Notes: generated by a model not told the origin, from the sequence alone. A stretch of DNA of 64,000 nt from Pestalotiopsis fici W106-1 (GCF_000516985.1 NW_006917094.1:2728001-2792000), one strand, 5' to 3'. Positions 1 to 11,914 are shown, counted from the stretch's first letter. Program-made: numbers and translations.

Positions 1-177
1 ACTGCGCGTGCCATGTTTGAAGCCTTTGCGGGACTCGGCGTCATTGTCAGCGACGAAAAGGCGGCCGAGCAGAGGACCATAGGCACTTCAGGAGCTCGAG
101 ATGCTGCTGCTAGAAACAAGACGAGCGGGCAGCTCACAACTGGGTCACGAAAAGTCATCGACGATGTTTTTGTATAG
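1..177 (+). CDS. 3' end of an unrecognised protein-coding gene (partial)
   Basis: The window opens inside an open frame that reads from base 1 to a TAG at 175-177, giving 58 residues that end in KVIDDVFV. The fragment is rich in Ala, Gly and Thr and polar near its end (FEAFAGLGVIVSDEKAAEQR then a basic, Ser/Thr-rich tail). I do not recognise the family. The start and any upstream exons lie outside the window. It converges on the minus-strand gene at 559-1786, and the 381 bp between them would hold both 3' ends. The frame stays open with plausible amino-acid use, but it is short, so confidence is moderate. Confidence 0.55.
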   Translation, partial: TARAMFEAFAGLGVIVSDEKAAEQRTIGTSGARDAAARNKTSGQLTTGSRKVIDDVFV

Positions 178-558
178 ATGAACAGGGATTGTTTAGGTTG
201 ACAGTGCATAGCGACGGGCGTTCGGGATAAAATAGATTGCCAATAGAATAATACCTTCTTGATGACAAAACTATGAGACTGGTTTTCTGAGTGTCATGCA
301 AACATGCTTATTCTTCCATGGGCGATTCTCCGTAATGCTACAGCGCAGTACGAAACATCCTCAAGTGATATAAAACAATGTTCCTTACACACCGCTAGAC
401 TCATCGATCAATTACAAAAGCAGCTTCACTATGAGGAGAAAACCACGCCGCTATGGAAGTAGCCTATCGCTATACTTGACATGATCTGATTCGGGTCATT
501 TAAACAACACATGTTATTCTGCTGGGGGGTATTGAGACTAGAGAAACCGTCGCACACC
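178..558. other. Intergenic, two converging 3' ends
   Basis: This is 381 bp of ordinary composition between a TAG on the plus strand and a TGA on the minus strand. I see no gene, repeat or RNA in it. It should contain the 3' UTRs and polyadenylation signals of both neighbours. Confidence 0.6.
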
Positions 559-1786
559 TCAATTTATCACACGGGGTATTTCTGCTTGGCGTTTGGCATT
601 CACTGATTCGTTCTCCATGATGGACCATTTCTGATTCGCCCCAGTACATTCTGGCAAATCCCGCGCCGAAACTTCGCGCAACTGACCGTCGGCAGCAGGA
701 GCAAAGTGCCGTGCCCTATCAAGAGTTTCCGTGTTAGCAGATCAACTGTTTTCTTGTATCACCTTGTGGTTGGGTGGTGTATTGCGAACATGTCTTGTGT
801 AAGTTCCAATGGGAATTAACTTACGGTAACACCTCGAGATCATAAACTGGTTGCACATAATGGTAATGGTCATATGTGTGTATATCGCGATAGATTTGCT
901 CCTCCCTGATCTCGTGGACATGAGGAAAAACGGTCTCATGCGTGACAGCTGCAAAGCAAGTGTGAGAAGAATGATTAGAACGAGCAAGATTTCTTGTCAG
1001 TTCTGTATAGGTTCACCTACGCGGATTTTCAGTGATGTTTTCATCCACACGATCAATGCTCGTGGGATCGAAATTGAATGTTTGGCTGAGCGCGGAATGT
1101 CTTTCGGTGCCCGGGGAGACTTGATACGCATTGGTTCGTGGAACCCCGAGATGTGTTGATAGATAGGGCTCTTCCTGTCGGTTCTCTCGATTGATGTTCA
1201 GTGGCTTGACGACGTCCGGCCGAGTGCCCATGTTTCCCCGGATAAGCTCCTCGCTGTCCCGTAAAGAGCTGTACTCTGAACTCGCCTCGTGATCATCCTG
1301 GAACCGAACCTGAGGCACACGCGTAGTAGTTGCGGGCTCACGCTGCTGAGGCTCTGGCTCTGGCTCTGGATCAGGCTCATGCACGGCGATGACGGCGGTC
1401 CTCAAGTCATTTGACGCGAAACTGGCAATCCGGACATCATTGAGGTTCGGTGCCAACTCGCTAGTCCGGACGGTTCCCAGGTCGTAGGGCTCCGGATACT
1501 CGATGCGGACATCGTTTAGATTCGGCGCTGGTTCGTTGATAATGATTCTACTGCCGCCGCCGCCGCCGCCGCCGCCTTCACCTCCAGCAGCAGCAGCAAT
1601 AGCAGTTGTTTGCACCTCGTCCGGCGCCACATCCGCGATATGATCGTCGGTGGCACGATCAGGTACCATGGGGCCGCTGTTCCCCCAGTCGCCAAACTCG
1701 GACTTCTTCCTCATCCTCCTCCGCAACATCATCCTCTTGAATCTACCCCTGATCCTATCCACGATGTCTCTCGCCTTTTGCGACAT
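559..1786 (-). CDS. His/Tyr-rich DHYH-motif fungal protein, 348 aa, 3 exons
   Basis: Three exons join in frame: 1786-1021, 948-825 and 715-559, with introns of 72 and 109 bp (donors GTAGGT and GTAAGT, acceptors TTTGCAG and TGATAG). The N-terminal 255 residues are low complexity: a basic patch (RMMLRRRMRKK), eight consecutive Gly, two copies of APNLNDVRI and an acidic-Pro run (EPDPEPEPEPQ). Exons 2 and 3 encode the conserved part: ETVFPHVHE, then DHYHYVQPVYDLEVLPARHF, then GQLREVS near the end. The same DHYH-x-VQP-x4-EVL core occurs in the protein at 3563-4696, so the two appear related. Proteins with this core are common in filamentous fungi and some are labelled 'allergen' in databases, but no biochemical role is known to me. 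The joins are well supported because the motif runs through both of them. The function remains unknown. Confidence 0.8.
1553..1576. repeat. (GCC)8 trinucleotide repeat inside a coding exon
   Basis: Eight GCC units on the plus strand are read on the minus strand as eight GGC glycine codons in the His/Tyr-rich protein at 559-1786. A pure run of one codon is prone to slippage, so its length may vary between strains. Confidence 0.9.
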
Positions 1787-3562
1787 GGAGGGCAGATGTG
1801 ATGGCCGATTGGGGCCCCGGGAAAGTTGACTGAGATTGCTCGGCTTACTCGCAACGCCTGCCCTCGGCGCCGGCGGGTGCTATGTCACGAACTGGTTACA
1901 AGCGGTCTATCTCCGCTACAGGATATGTGAAGCCACGTATTGGGTCGGACATCCATCGGCATAAAGAGTATGATTGGCCAATTACAAGTATCTGAAAGCA
2001 CAAAATTTCATGTTTCACCGCGTATAACTTCTTTCTAGGTTGCGCAGAACACTGAGTTCCAGGGACCGGATGATGTCAGTCGATCCCACGACTCAGAACC
2101 ACTCAGTCATACTCCCCAGTGTTAGTTTCAGAGCAAAGGAGCTTGCTTGAATGTAGATTGATGCTCTCGGCTCTCATCATGTCAGCATGGAAAGTCCCGA
2201 CGCCACAGAGTTGGGGGGGGGGGGGGGGGGCCCAAGAGGACTTGAATAGCTTTCAAGGACTAATCTTCTTGGGCTGCTAGGAACTACAATATTAAAGTCA
2301 TTTCATTGGTGCGTTTCCATCAATTGCGACACCTCACACCCTTTACGTGCCTACAAGTTGGGGGCAGGCATTTGAAGCGCAGTCATTGCGAGAGTTTAAA
2401 ATGGTTTGCAACCATAAATTTTTGCCGAGAGCCAGTCGTGTCCAGTACCGTTCATTGACATGAGTTTTCAAACAATTTAGCGGACAGTATTATTGTCAAT
2501 GAAATATGATCTCATTGGGTAGTGAATCTGTATCCTTCCAAGAGCTGGGTATCCTGATTTACCGAAGGCGCATTTTCGGATTTTGACTGAAACACACACA
2601 GATTTGGACCACACCTAACAGCAAAACTTCAAAGCTGATTGAACACTTTGACCATCGTCACCATGTTCGTTAAACTTTATCAAGACATGAGCGAGTGCCT
2701 ATGATGCTTAGTCTCCTAGGCAGAAACCCAATTCACTCGACGGTCCGGATGATCCGCCGCTGGCCGAGGCCTCAAACAGACAAAAAGTATTTCTGGTGTC
2801 CTTCTTGACCAACGGGTCCCCCACGTCAACAGAGGATAGAACCGCTGGAATCCGTACCGTTTTAAGGTTTGAACTAGACTTGGGAATGATGCATAGCATC
2901 ATGACAACAGCAAGTCTCGACCACTCGATCACAATAGTGTCATTCATTACATTCATTATTTTCACTCCGTGCTGAGAGAAGCTGTCTAATTTCATTATAT
3001 GCGCTAAATGATTAGTATTATATGTTATACTTGGACCAAAGCCAATGACACCTCTCCTAGTTCTATAATCCACCTCAAAGTTGCGCCATGAACACCCCTC
3101 ACTTCACATGGCAAACGACCAAATGGCCTCATTGTGCATCATTTAAACCTGATGTAATCTAGATGAATCTTGGAAATTCAAAGCTTTAAGAAATGCGGAA
3201 ATGCGTGGTAACGGACGGCGCAGGGACAGACCAAGAATATCCTGTTATCCGCACTGCCAAGTTCAAACGGCAAATCGGCCAGCCTATCTTGAATTCGATC
3301 GAGGCACAATTTTGAGTTCTTCTATCCAAGTCGGGGAAAATAGAGGATCGTCTGGGAGATAGACTCGGGAGATGGTTGGTTGCTATGGTCAATGACGGAA
3401 GTATCATGTAATAACAAACAGATCCTGGGGGAGACGGCTCGTGGATAATAAGGTCTGCCTGCTCTCGGCAATCTTTCCAGACTTTCATGTTCATTGAACA
3501 ACAGCTTATAGGTACATATTTTCCCCAACAAACTATATCCCAGCAGTGAAATTTTGGTCACA
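1787..3562. other. Shared divergent intergenic region of the two DHYH proteins
   Basis: This 1776 bp region separates the starts of two divergently transcribed related genes and must hold both promoters. It contains an 18-base G run (2213-2230). A 121-codon minus-strand frame at 2708-3073 resembles no family I know, so I do not call it a gene. The 80 bases before the plus-strand ATG contain ordinary mixed sequence with no obvious TATA box. Confidence 0.6.
2213..2230. repeat. G18 homopolymer
   Basis: Eighteen consecutive G residues are followed directly by CCC in the divergent promoter region. Such tracts can form G-quadruplexes and are also frequent sites of sequencing length error. Confidence 0.9.
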
Positions 3563-4696
3563 ATGAACAAGACCAAGGAAGTCATCTCCAACTTCATGTC
3601 CAAGTCTGGACATCACGACACAACCGTTCATGAGAGTGTCAACCCGGCAGTGCAACATGAGACCGTCCGGCCTTCGCAGCATGAGGAAATCAACACTGCC
3701 ATTGACAAGGAAATCCATCAGGTCAGTCCTCTAAAGTCTGTTTGGCTTCTGCTTGGTTGTTATTGGAAGATACAGCCAATACACATATATAATCTAGCAG
3801 AATAGATACTAAATCATATATCACAAAACAACAGGATCATTACCACCATACCGTCCAACCGATCCAAGAGCGTGAGGTCCTTTCGGAACAGCACCACCAC
3901 AATCTCGGCCAGACAGAGCACCGACAGCTCGACCACCGGGATGAAGCCAAAACCCGGGCAGCCCTCGATGCCGAGTCTGCCAAGTTTGCGGACCAGTCTC
4001 GACGGATGGAGACTACTCAGACGCAGAGCCATGCTCCCGTAGTCCAGGGCGAACACGTTCACCAGTGAGACACTTTCATAATTACGATAGACACTTGTTT
4101 TCACCTTGTTATCAAAATCTGACTGACACTTGTAACTTTTCTCTTTCTCTTACAGTCATGTCCACGAGACCTATCAGCCCGTCATCCACAAGGAAACGGT
4201 CGAGCCGCACGTGGTGCACACGACGGTGCCGATCCACGAGACGCACCACAACGTGGCCCAGCACCACGCCACCTCGACGCTGCCGGCCATCAGCATGTCC
4301 GAGTTTCAGCAGCACGGCGGCACCCGCGCGGGCGGCCAGCACGACCACCACCGCTTCGAGGGCGTGCCCGACACTTCGGATGCCTCCTTTTCCGGCAGCA
4401 ACAAGGGCTTCCGCAACATCTTGTCGTCGGGCCACACGGCCTCGGGCAACATGGGCAGCAGCGCTACTACCGGCACTCGTGGAGTCGCGGGCAACATGGG
4501 CACCCAGGGCGGCGCCCAGTCTGCCGCCGCCACGGCTGCTGCCACTGCTGCCATGGAGGGCGCGACTTACCAAAAGGGACATACTCGCGCTGATTCAGGA
4601 AAGGACTTGGATGACATGGATCCAGCCACGGCCAAGAAGGGTGTTCCGACTAGAAACATTGGTTCTGTATTTGACAAGGTGAATGCGGGTCGTTGA
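3563..4696 (+). CDS. His-rich DHYH/HVHE-repeat fungal protein, 309 aa, 3 exons
   Basis: Exons 3563-3721, 3835-4064 and 4156-4696 join in frame, with introns of 113 and 91 bp. The protein is hydrophilic throughout and has no signal peptide or membrane segment. In order it shows HETVRPSQHEEI (exon 1), DHYHHTVQPIQEREVL and EQHHHNLGQTEHRQ (exon 2), then GEHVHHHVHETYQPVIHKET, HTTVPIHETHHN and the AISMSEFQQHGG segment (exon 3), ending in a Gly/Ala/Thr-rich tail. These repeated His-Glu-Thr and QP motifs mark a filamentous-ascomycete family often labelled 'allergen'. Its molecular role is unknown, and stress-related expression is often suggested, though nothing here shows it. Choosing ATG 3563 gives a clean MNKTKEVISNFMSK start. 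It shares a divergent intergenic region with its apparent relative at 559-1786. Confidence 0.88.
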
Positions 4697-5240
4697 GGGA
4701 AAGAGATCACCGTGACAAAGATAGGACATAATACGTACGACTTGACGATATATAGGGAGATCAATAATCTATCAACTTTTAGTTTGCAACGCGTGAGTCA
4801 CGAACCGGCACGTCTGTATATTGCTAGCGTTTCAGTTTGACAGGAAATATATTTTGCTTGGTAGCACTTCTATTGGTCAAAAATTGCTATTGAAACTTGA
4901 TTGCTGGTCTCACAAACATCACGATACAAGCTGCAAGCGGACAGGGCAATGTAATGATGGCCATTGGGTCATGATTGCTCCAAGGTCATGGGCAGTCGCG
5001 CCTCGCAAAAGTGTATTCAAGCAAGGAAAGACCCAAGGACAACCCAAGAAACGCCACGCTTCTATGCCTGACACCCTCCACCGGGTCGCGATATATGTTA
5101 CACTTTACATTTGACAAACACTCCACTTGTACGAGCAGAGACATTCTCGTTGACAAACCAGTGACTATTCATTGACTGAATCTGCTATTTGTCAGTTGGT
5201 GCTTACGGTTCAACTTTCAGGTGTAAGCATCAGAGTCTTA
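4697..5240. other. Intergenic, two converging 3' ends
   Basis: This is 544 bp between the TGA of the plus-strand His-rich gene and the TAA of the minus-strand AP180 gene. Short open frames here show no family resemblance. I see no RNA gene or repeat. Confidence 0.6.
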
Positions 5241-7341
5241 TTAGCTCTGCCAAGCTGCCCCCGTGCTGGGCCTCGGGAAGACTGGTGTCGACTGTATCTC
5301 ATCAAAGCCGCCCCCTATTCTTCCTTGGTTGTGCTGCCAACCCAGTCCCGTCTGGTGGTTCATGAAATCGCCCTGGCGAAACGGGTTTGTACTTCCAGTA
5401 GGTTGGGGCATGAGCGCACCACTGCTTGTTTGAGGTCGCTGGGCTTGTTGAACTGTGCCACCTCCAAAGTTCTTGGCGAAAGGGTTTGTACCCGTTTGCG
5501 CAGGCTGCAACGGTTGGGCTGCTGGCGCTTGTTGAGGCTGTGACTGGAATGGAGAAGTAGAACCATTATTTCCAAAAGGACTTGACGAAGACCGCGCAAA
5601 GGGATTCGTAGACTGGCGCTGCGGTAAAGAAGCAGCTGGCGGACTGGCAGCATTTGTAAAGGACGGCATCTGGTTTGACATGCCGGTTGGGTTGGCCATG
5701 AGCATCGATTGCCGGAAGGGGTTCGTCGTTTGCTGGCCCGGTTGCAGTCCAGTTTGCATGGGAGGCGACAAGGTTCCTGTTTGGAAGGAAGCCACAGAAT
5801 TCTGTGGTATAGGGGCAAGACCACCGGGGCTGAAGCTCTGCTGGGGTTGCGGAGTATACCCTCCAAAGCCGGCGCCGGTAAAGTTTGGCTGCAATTGCTG
5901 TTGCTGCGGTACTTGCTGCTGTTGGACGTTGAAGGCACCCGTATTCTGCTGCTGAAACCCGTTGGAAAAGGCATCTTGTTGGGGCATGAAATTGTTGGCC
6001 GGGAACTGCTGGCCTGTTTGCTGTGGCATGTTGTTGAACTGCCCAGCCGTAGCCCACGGGTTCCCGATATTTGGTTGCGGCAATGACTGCTGCTGCTGTT
6101 GCTGTAGCTGCTGCGGGCTTGTTGCCATGGGTTGCTGGTTTTGCTCAATAGAGTCGAAGAAATCGATCAGATCAGGGGCCGGGCCCTTCGCAGCTCCAGG
6201 CGGCTGTGATGTTCCTTGAGAAGATGCGCCATTCGTACTGGCATCAGGAAATTGCTTTGCCGTGGCGACCGCATCAGCCTTGTTTGTCTTTGAGCTGCTA
6301 GCTCCGGTTTTCTTGACGTCCAATTCGGCCAAATATTGCCTCCGGTGAACTTCAAAATCTGTGTCCTTCAAGTAGTCCTCGAGTTGACGGCCCAGGTTGA
6401 CCGGTGCGTGCTTTAATTTGGGCACTTCGACTCGTGTGTGGTGTTCATACTGTCTTGCTATCTGTAAGTACTGCACCACGAAATCGGTGTGACGGGTAAA
6501 CGTTCGGTAGATTTCCATGGCACGCTCAGCATCTGGTTTTGACATCTCGAAAAAGTGGCCGAGGATGTTGATCATGGCCTGATTGAGTACCTGGAATAGC
6601 TGAAGCAGGTCGAGAACCAAAAGTCTGAACACGGTGATGGTAATTTCGTTCTCAGGCTCATCGAGAACCTGTGCAGAGTATATCAGCTGAATGGCCCTTG
6701 CCAGAGCTTAGCAGCACCTACATCACACTTCAGTAGAGCAGCCAGTTGACGCTGTATGACCTCGGTCTCCCGCAAGAGGCCCTTCTCTACTGAGAGCTTT
6801 TCTAACCGGGTCTCCTTGGTCCTGACCCAGTCCACCTTTGTATCTCTGTACGCCCTCGCTCGTTCTGTGAGATAGGCAGCATAATGCCTGATATTTCGAC
6901 CTTGAGTTTGCGCTATTTATCCGAAGGGGTCAGTCTCTGGCTCGCAACCAAGATACGAATCGCAGCGCGGACAACGCACCATCGGTAAAAGAGCTGATAG
7001 CCAGCATATTCCTATGCCGGGCAAGGTACGCTAACGTGGCATCGGGAGAGCCTTCACGGATCATGAGGTGAACGGTGATTAAGCTCTTGAAGACGACGGT
7101 CCATGTAGAGTCGCGCAACCTATTTTGTAAAGCTCTAAAGACCTCCGCGACCCCGGCCTCGCCGGAGTGTGTAGCAACCAGAATATGCTCAATGTATTTC
7201 GTCTTGGGCGGCGCGGCCTAAATCCATGTGCCATGGTAAGCGATTGCCCCGAGTGGCAGCCACTCTACGTGTCAAGCCTGTATGGGGAATTACCTTTATC
7301 TTGGTCGCGCCTTTGACGGATTTTTCAAAGGAGCTGGCCAT
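5241..7341 (-). CDS. AP180/CALM-type clathrin assembly protein (ANTH domain), 634 aa
   Basis: Four exons join in frame: 7341-7294, 7217-6980, 6912-6722 and 6668-5241, with introns of 76, 67, 53 bp. The N-terminal ~275 residues form an ANTH domain: MASSFEKSVKGATK at the start is the usual phosphoinositide-binding helix and Lys-rich loop, followed by PPKTKYIEHIL, the VVFKSLITVHLMIREG helix and the EKGLLRETEVIQRQL helix. The C-terminal half is disordered, Gln/Pro-rich and carries four NPF motifs (about aa 475, 514, 554 and 587), which bind EH-domain proteins of the Ede1/Pan1 type, plus DLIDFF (about aa 325), a possible clathrin or adaptor contact. The length and layout match yeast Yap1801/Yap1802. 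The inferred role is a membrane adaptor at clathrin-coated pits in endocytosis. The exon 1 length of 16 codons is typical of such genes. Confidence 0.95.
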
Positions 7342-9513
7342 GGCGAACTGAGGCCAAGGCAAGGAAGGGCAGTGGTCGACAGGTTGAAAGAAGCCAATGC
7401 AAAGTTGAAGAAGTGTTTCTTTCTTGCAGGGTAGTCGTCTAGTGGAAAGGAGGCGGCAGGCGCGAAGCAAACAATTCCGGCGTTGTGCTCAAGATTTTCG
7501 TGAACAAAGACGACGGCGATCGGGAGGTTTGCGACGTCACGTCGGTAGCCTCGGGGCCGGCGACTCGGGAGCAAGATTGGAGGAAGGTCGATCGGTCGGT
7601 CGGTTGGCGGTGAAGAATCAATGATAGGCAGGACAGATCATGAGTTGGAGGTCATCACGAGGACTGATGTGTGTGTTTGTGTAACGTGGTGCTTGTTTCT
7701 TGGTTCTTCTTTCCGAGTGAGATTAATGATATAGATTAGTTACAGCATAGTCGTTGGCAGGTAAAGTTTGGCAGCACTTTTGTCGCTCGCTCGCGATCGG
7801 GGGCGCGCTGGCTGCTGGGAGAGGCAGTGGCGGAGCGCACCAAGGCAAGTCTGGCAAGGTATTGTAAATGAGCGTAGGGGCCTGAAGGAAGGGTATTGGT
7901 AGTTAAAGTCAATCTAATTATCAGACTGGCCTCCGGGCAAGTCTCTCTGCTAAGGTCAAGCAGCCGATCAGGTTCAGGTTGGGTAGATAGGTACGTGGGT
8001 AAATGGGCTTGGGCTGGCTCGAGCGTACGACTAGCAGCACTTTGAGTGGGCGCCCGTCACAATACGTACATATCTCCTAATGTACTGTAGATCGATCCAT
8101 TGCCGCGCTGCCGTCCAATCGTATTGGTGCTGAGTCCAGCGCCCGTAAGGGGTTCAATGTTCCCTCCGTGGGCCCCAAGAGCTTTCGGCGGGGTCTCTTA
8201 GCCTTTTGTCCCCGACACCTTTGATTACCTAGCGCAACGGGCATCAAGATACGCAAGTGTTGCGCGTCACCGTTGTTAATGATGCACATTTTCCGAAGTA
8301 CAGTGCCATGCCAAGAGCAAGGTCATTTTTTTTGGTCTACTGCCAACGCCGAGCAATAGGTAGCATATTGTCGGAGTTGCGTCATTCGAGGTCAGATTTC
8401 CCAAGAAAGGTGCCAATTGCAATGAAAAGAATTGGATTAGGCTATATATACCCATTCAATCGACGGATCGAGGACATGGGAATCGCTGTCCTCGCAATTC
8501 CGCGACATACTAATGTAATACCTATCTATAGGTGGTGGTGTGGGGAGGTAAGGTAAATGGTAGGAAACAAAGTACATGCATCACCAAGACAAATGGCACA
8601 CTTGCGCCATAACATGTAATGACACAAGTATGTCTGGTTTTTTATTCTTTGGGGGGATTTCACAGCTGCTTTCAACTCGGTAAGGAGGTGAGTCCTGACC
8701 ACTGATTTTGACTCACTCTTGATTGAGGGGTACTCTTGTGAGTAGACACCTTGATAGCATGGGTACGGATCAATGGTGTTCGCCCAGCCGTTTCAAGTGC
8801 TAGCACAAACAGAAACACCTCAGATCAGTCCTTGACCAGATTCAAATAGGAATCAGAGCTGCCGTAGTCGCGTCCGTATTGTACAAGGTCGGTGTGCCGA
8901 ACGCTTATTTCATAGTCCTGACCCTTCCTCACAACCGAACCACTTAAGCCCCGAGGGGAGAGTTCTGAAGTTCGGAAAGGCAGAACGACATCATTTGGAA
9001 CACGCGGCTTTCATCATCTGCAAAAAAGAGGGATTGGTTAGTAAAACGTACAGTAGAGAGTTTCAGGTTGGGCCCCCGGCAGGCTTGAGCGGTTCAGGGT
9101 AGGGACTCACTTTGTATTGAATTGGAAGGATGAAGAGGAAAAGAAAAAGTTCCTACCAAGCTACCGAGCTCCAGACCTTCTTGAAGCAATTGGAAATTTG
9201 CGCCGGCGCGGGGCCGCTTTAATCCGCCGCTCGAGGGCGGGAGGTCGTCTCCAACCTAAAGGGCTTCCGATGCAGTCAATTAGTCCACTATTGGCTCCAG
9301 CGCAAAGGTGAGCCCACTGCAGCCCACTCCACTGAAGCCCACCAGCCTAGTTGTTAGTGGCCATTGAGCATTGAGCTTAGCAGCCGCATACCTTCGTTAC
9401 CCAATCCGCGTCTATCTACATTAGTATCAAGCCATCAAATCCCTTCCTCGAGGCACTCATTCTCACAATGGATGTGTAGTGGGCGTTGAGACCAGTCTTG
9501 ATAATCTGCCACT
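7342..9513. other. Divergent promoter region of the AP180 and mitochondrial AspRS genes
   Basis: This is 2172 bp between two outward-facing starts. The proximal AP180 side has long pyrimidine tracts on the coding strand. I looked for 5S, snRNA, SRP RNA and tRNA hallmarks and saw none. The short open frames at 8077-8289 and 8257-8556 overlap each other on opposite strands and match nothing I know. Confidence 0.55.
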
Positions 9514-11914
9514 ATGAGGAGTGTTGCTCTGCGGTGTCTCTCGGGCGCAAGGCGCCGACTTTATGTCCCGGCCGCCAGCCCAGTGACTCACTGCATTTCA
9601 TTGAGAGCGCGCCCAAAACAGCTGAGGTGGATCAGTCAGACCACCACCTCTGAGGATGTCGTCCCGGAAGAACAGAATGATATCTCTTCCGGGGAACAGA
9701 CTCTTGAGCCTACTGCCACGGCAGGCACACCAGAGCAACCTGTTGACAGCCCTCAGGAAACCGACGGTAAAAGGAATGAAAACCATCCATTGAACAGTAC
9801 ATTGGGACAAGTCACGGGGTTTGAGCGAGGGTCCACAGTCGCTCTCTACGGCTTCTTGGGCAAAAGAAGAGACAAGTCCTCGAGGCTTAGCTTCTGCAAC
9901 CTCGACACGGGCGGCCTAGAAGACGTGCAGATCGTGTCCAAGGTGCGCGAGGATGAGGACAAGCCATGGGTAAAAGATCTGCATCAAAAGCTGAAGGCCA
10001 CACCGGCCTACAGTCCCGTGAGGGTGGGTGGCGTTCTCGAACACAGGCCACGTCCGGCCAGGAAAGATGAGGACGAGCAAGTCGAAGGAACTCCTGAGCC
10101 AGTTGCATGGGATATACAGATGAATAACTTGGAAGTATTCAATGAGTTCTCCAAGGATATCATTGTGTCTGAAGATGCCGTCTGGTCGCCGTCGCAGCGT
10201 CACCTCCAACTACGATTCGATCCTTTGCTTCGAAAGCGATTGGCACTTCGCTCAAGTGTCAATTTCGAGGCTCGCAAGTACCTTATGAAGATGGCATTCC
10301 ACGAATACGAGACTCCCGTTCTTTTCAAGTCAACCCCTGAAGGTGCCAGAGAATTCTTGGTTCCCACTCGCCAGCCAGGACTAGCATATGCACTTCCCCA
10401 GAGCCCCCAGCAGTCTAAACAAGTGCTCATGGCATCCGGCATCCTGAGATACTTTCAATTTGCTCGCTGTTTCCGCGATGAGGACTCACGCGCGGACAGG
10501 CAACCTGAATTCACCCAGGTATGTGGAATGGGGAGAGTGTGAGCAGCACAAGTACTGACTATTTCGACCAGCTGGATATTGAAATGGGATTTGCTAGACG
10601 CAAGGACGTCATGAAAACAGTGGAAGGTATCATCAACAGCGTATTCCATATGCTCCGCGTTTCCGAAGTCCCTCGTGAAGTTGGGGGAGTCCTTTATTCA
10701 TCAGCCGGCGAACTTTTCGCACGATATGATAAGTCGAGAGATCCCGACAGCCAAAGGTCGGGGCGCACTAAGTTGTGGCCCTTGAGAGACCTTCGTTTCC
10801 ATCCGCTCGTGCAATTCTCCTACAAGGAGGTCATGGAAAAATTTGGTACTGACAAGCCAGATCTTCGTATTCCAACAAGTGTATGTGCTCAAAGGGTCAT
10901 AATATGGACCAACCAATAAGCTAACGGTTGCAGATCTGCCGTGTTGAACACTTATTGTCTGAAGATTTCCAAAAGATGATCACAAGTTTGGAGGATCCGA
11001 TCGTGGAAGCGATACAGTTCAAGCTCAACGATACGCCGTCCGAGCATATGGCTTTTATTCGCGAGTTCATGGAGAACCTGCCCAAGACTACTCTGAAGTT
11101 TGGTTCGTCATCGGCGCCTGGTGTGTTTGTTTTTGATGAGTCCAAGCCACTTAATGGTCTTTCCGCCCTTGGCCATCAGGCGGGGGAAGAAATCGCATCC
11201 ATGGAGAGCAAGTATTGGCCGCGCCTGCAAAATGGGGATCTGCTCATTGTGCATGCCCGTGAGCGTACAGATTTCAAGGGCGAGGGCTGGACAGAACTCG
11301 GCAGACTGCGAAAGACAATCTATGACGCGGCTGTCCAGAAAGGCCTAATCGAGCGCGACATCGGCTTCAGGTTCTGCTGGGTCAAGAACTTTCCTCTCTT
11401 CACTCCCGACATTGATCCCGGCGAGGGCCAAGGCGGAGCTGCTGGTGTAAAAGCTACACATCATCCGTTCACGGCGCCCATCGACCCACTCACCGCTCAA
11501 GACTGGGAAAACATTGAGAACGGCAAGCCCTGGCTTGTCAGGGGAGACCACTATGATTTGGTGCTCAATGGTAATGAAATCGGAGGTGGTAGCCGTCGTA
11601 TCCACAATCGCGCCATGCAGGAAACAGTCATGCGTTCGATTTTGAAGATGCCCGAGAGCGGTATCGCGCAATTCAAGCACCTCTTGGATGCCCTAGATGC
11701 AGGCTGTCCCCCGCATGCTGGCTTTGCGCTGGGCTGGGACCGCTTCATCTCGCTCCTCTGTGATGTCGACAGCGTGCGGGATGTCTTGGCGTTCCCCAAG
11801 AACCAGAAAGGAGAGGACCTTTTCGCCAGCAGCCCGTCACAGTTGACCAAGAGCCAGCTGGATACGTATCACCTCACGCCAAGTGACTGGGCTGTTCCGG
11901 AGACTGAGGCCTAG
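9514..11914 (+). CDS. MSD1: Mitochondrial aspartyl-tRNA synthetase, 764 aa
   Basis: Exons 9514-10518, 10572-10880 and 10934-11914 join in frame through two 53 bp introns (donors GTATGT). This is a bacterial-type class IIb synthetase that charges tRNA-Asp in the mitochondrion. The first ~50 residues are Arg/Ser/Ala-rich with no acidic residue until the mid-40s, as expected of a targeting peptide. An OB-fold follows ([15 protein letters not shown]). Motif 2 is [17 protein letters not shown] (FRDED at 320-324), continued across the first splice as LDIEMGF, which confirms the join. HHPFTAP (614-620), [18 protein letters not shown] (645-662) and a motif 3 of the form GFALGWDRF (aa ~702-709) follow. 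Usual motif 3 in this family is G-x-D-R, and the Trp here is a mild deviation. The ~764 residues exceed yeast Msd1 (~658) because of a longer N-terminal segment. Confidence 0.95.

Noticed and set aside
2708..3073. 121-codon minus-strand frame between the two DHYH-type genes
   Set aside because: It has no family resemblance and lies in the shared promoter region. Nothing in its residues supports a gene.
8077..8556. Two overlapping short frames on opposite strands in the AP180-AspRS interval
   Set aside because: They have no homology that I can name and shadow each other. No splice signals support them.
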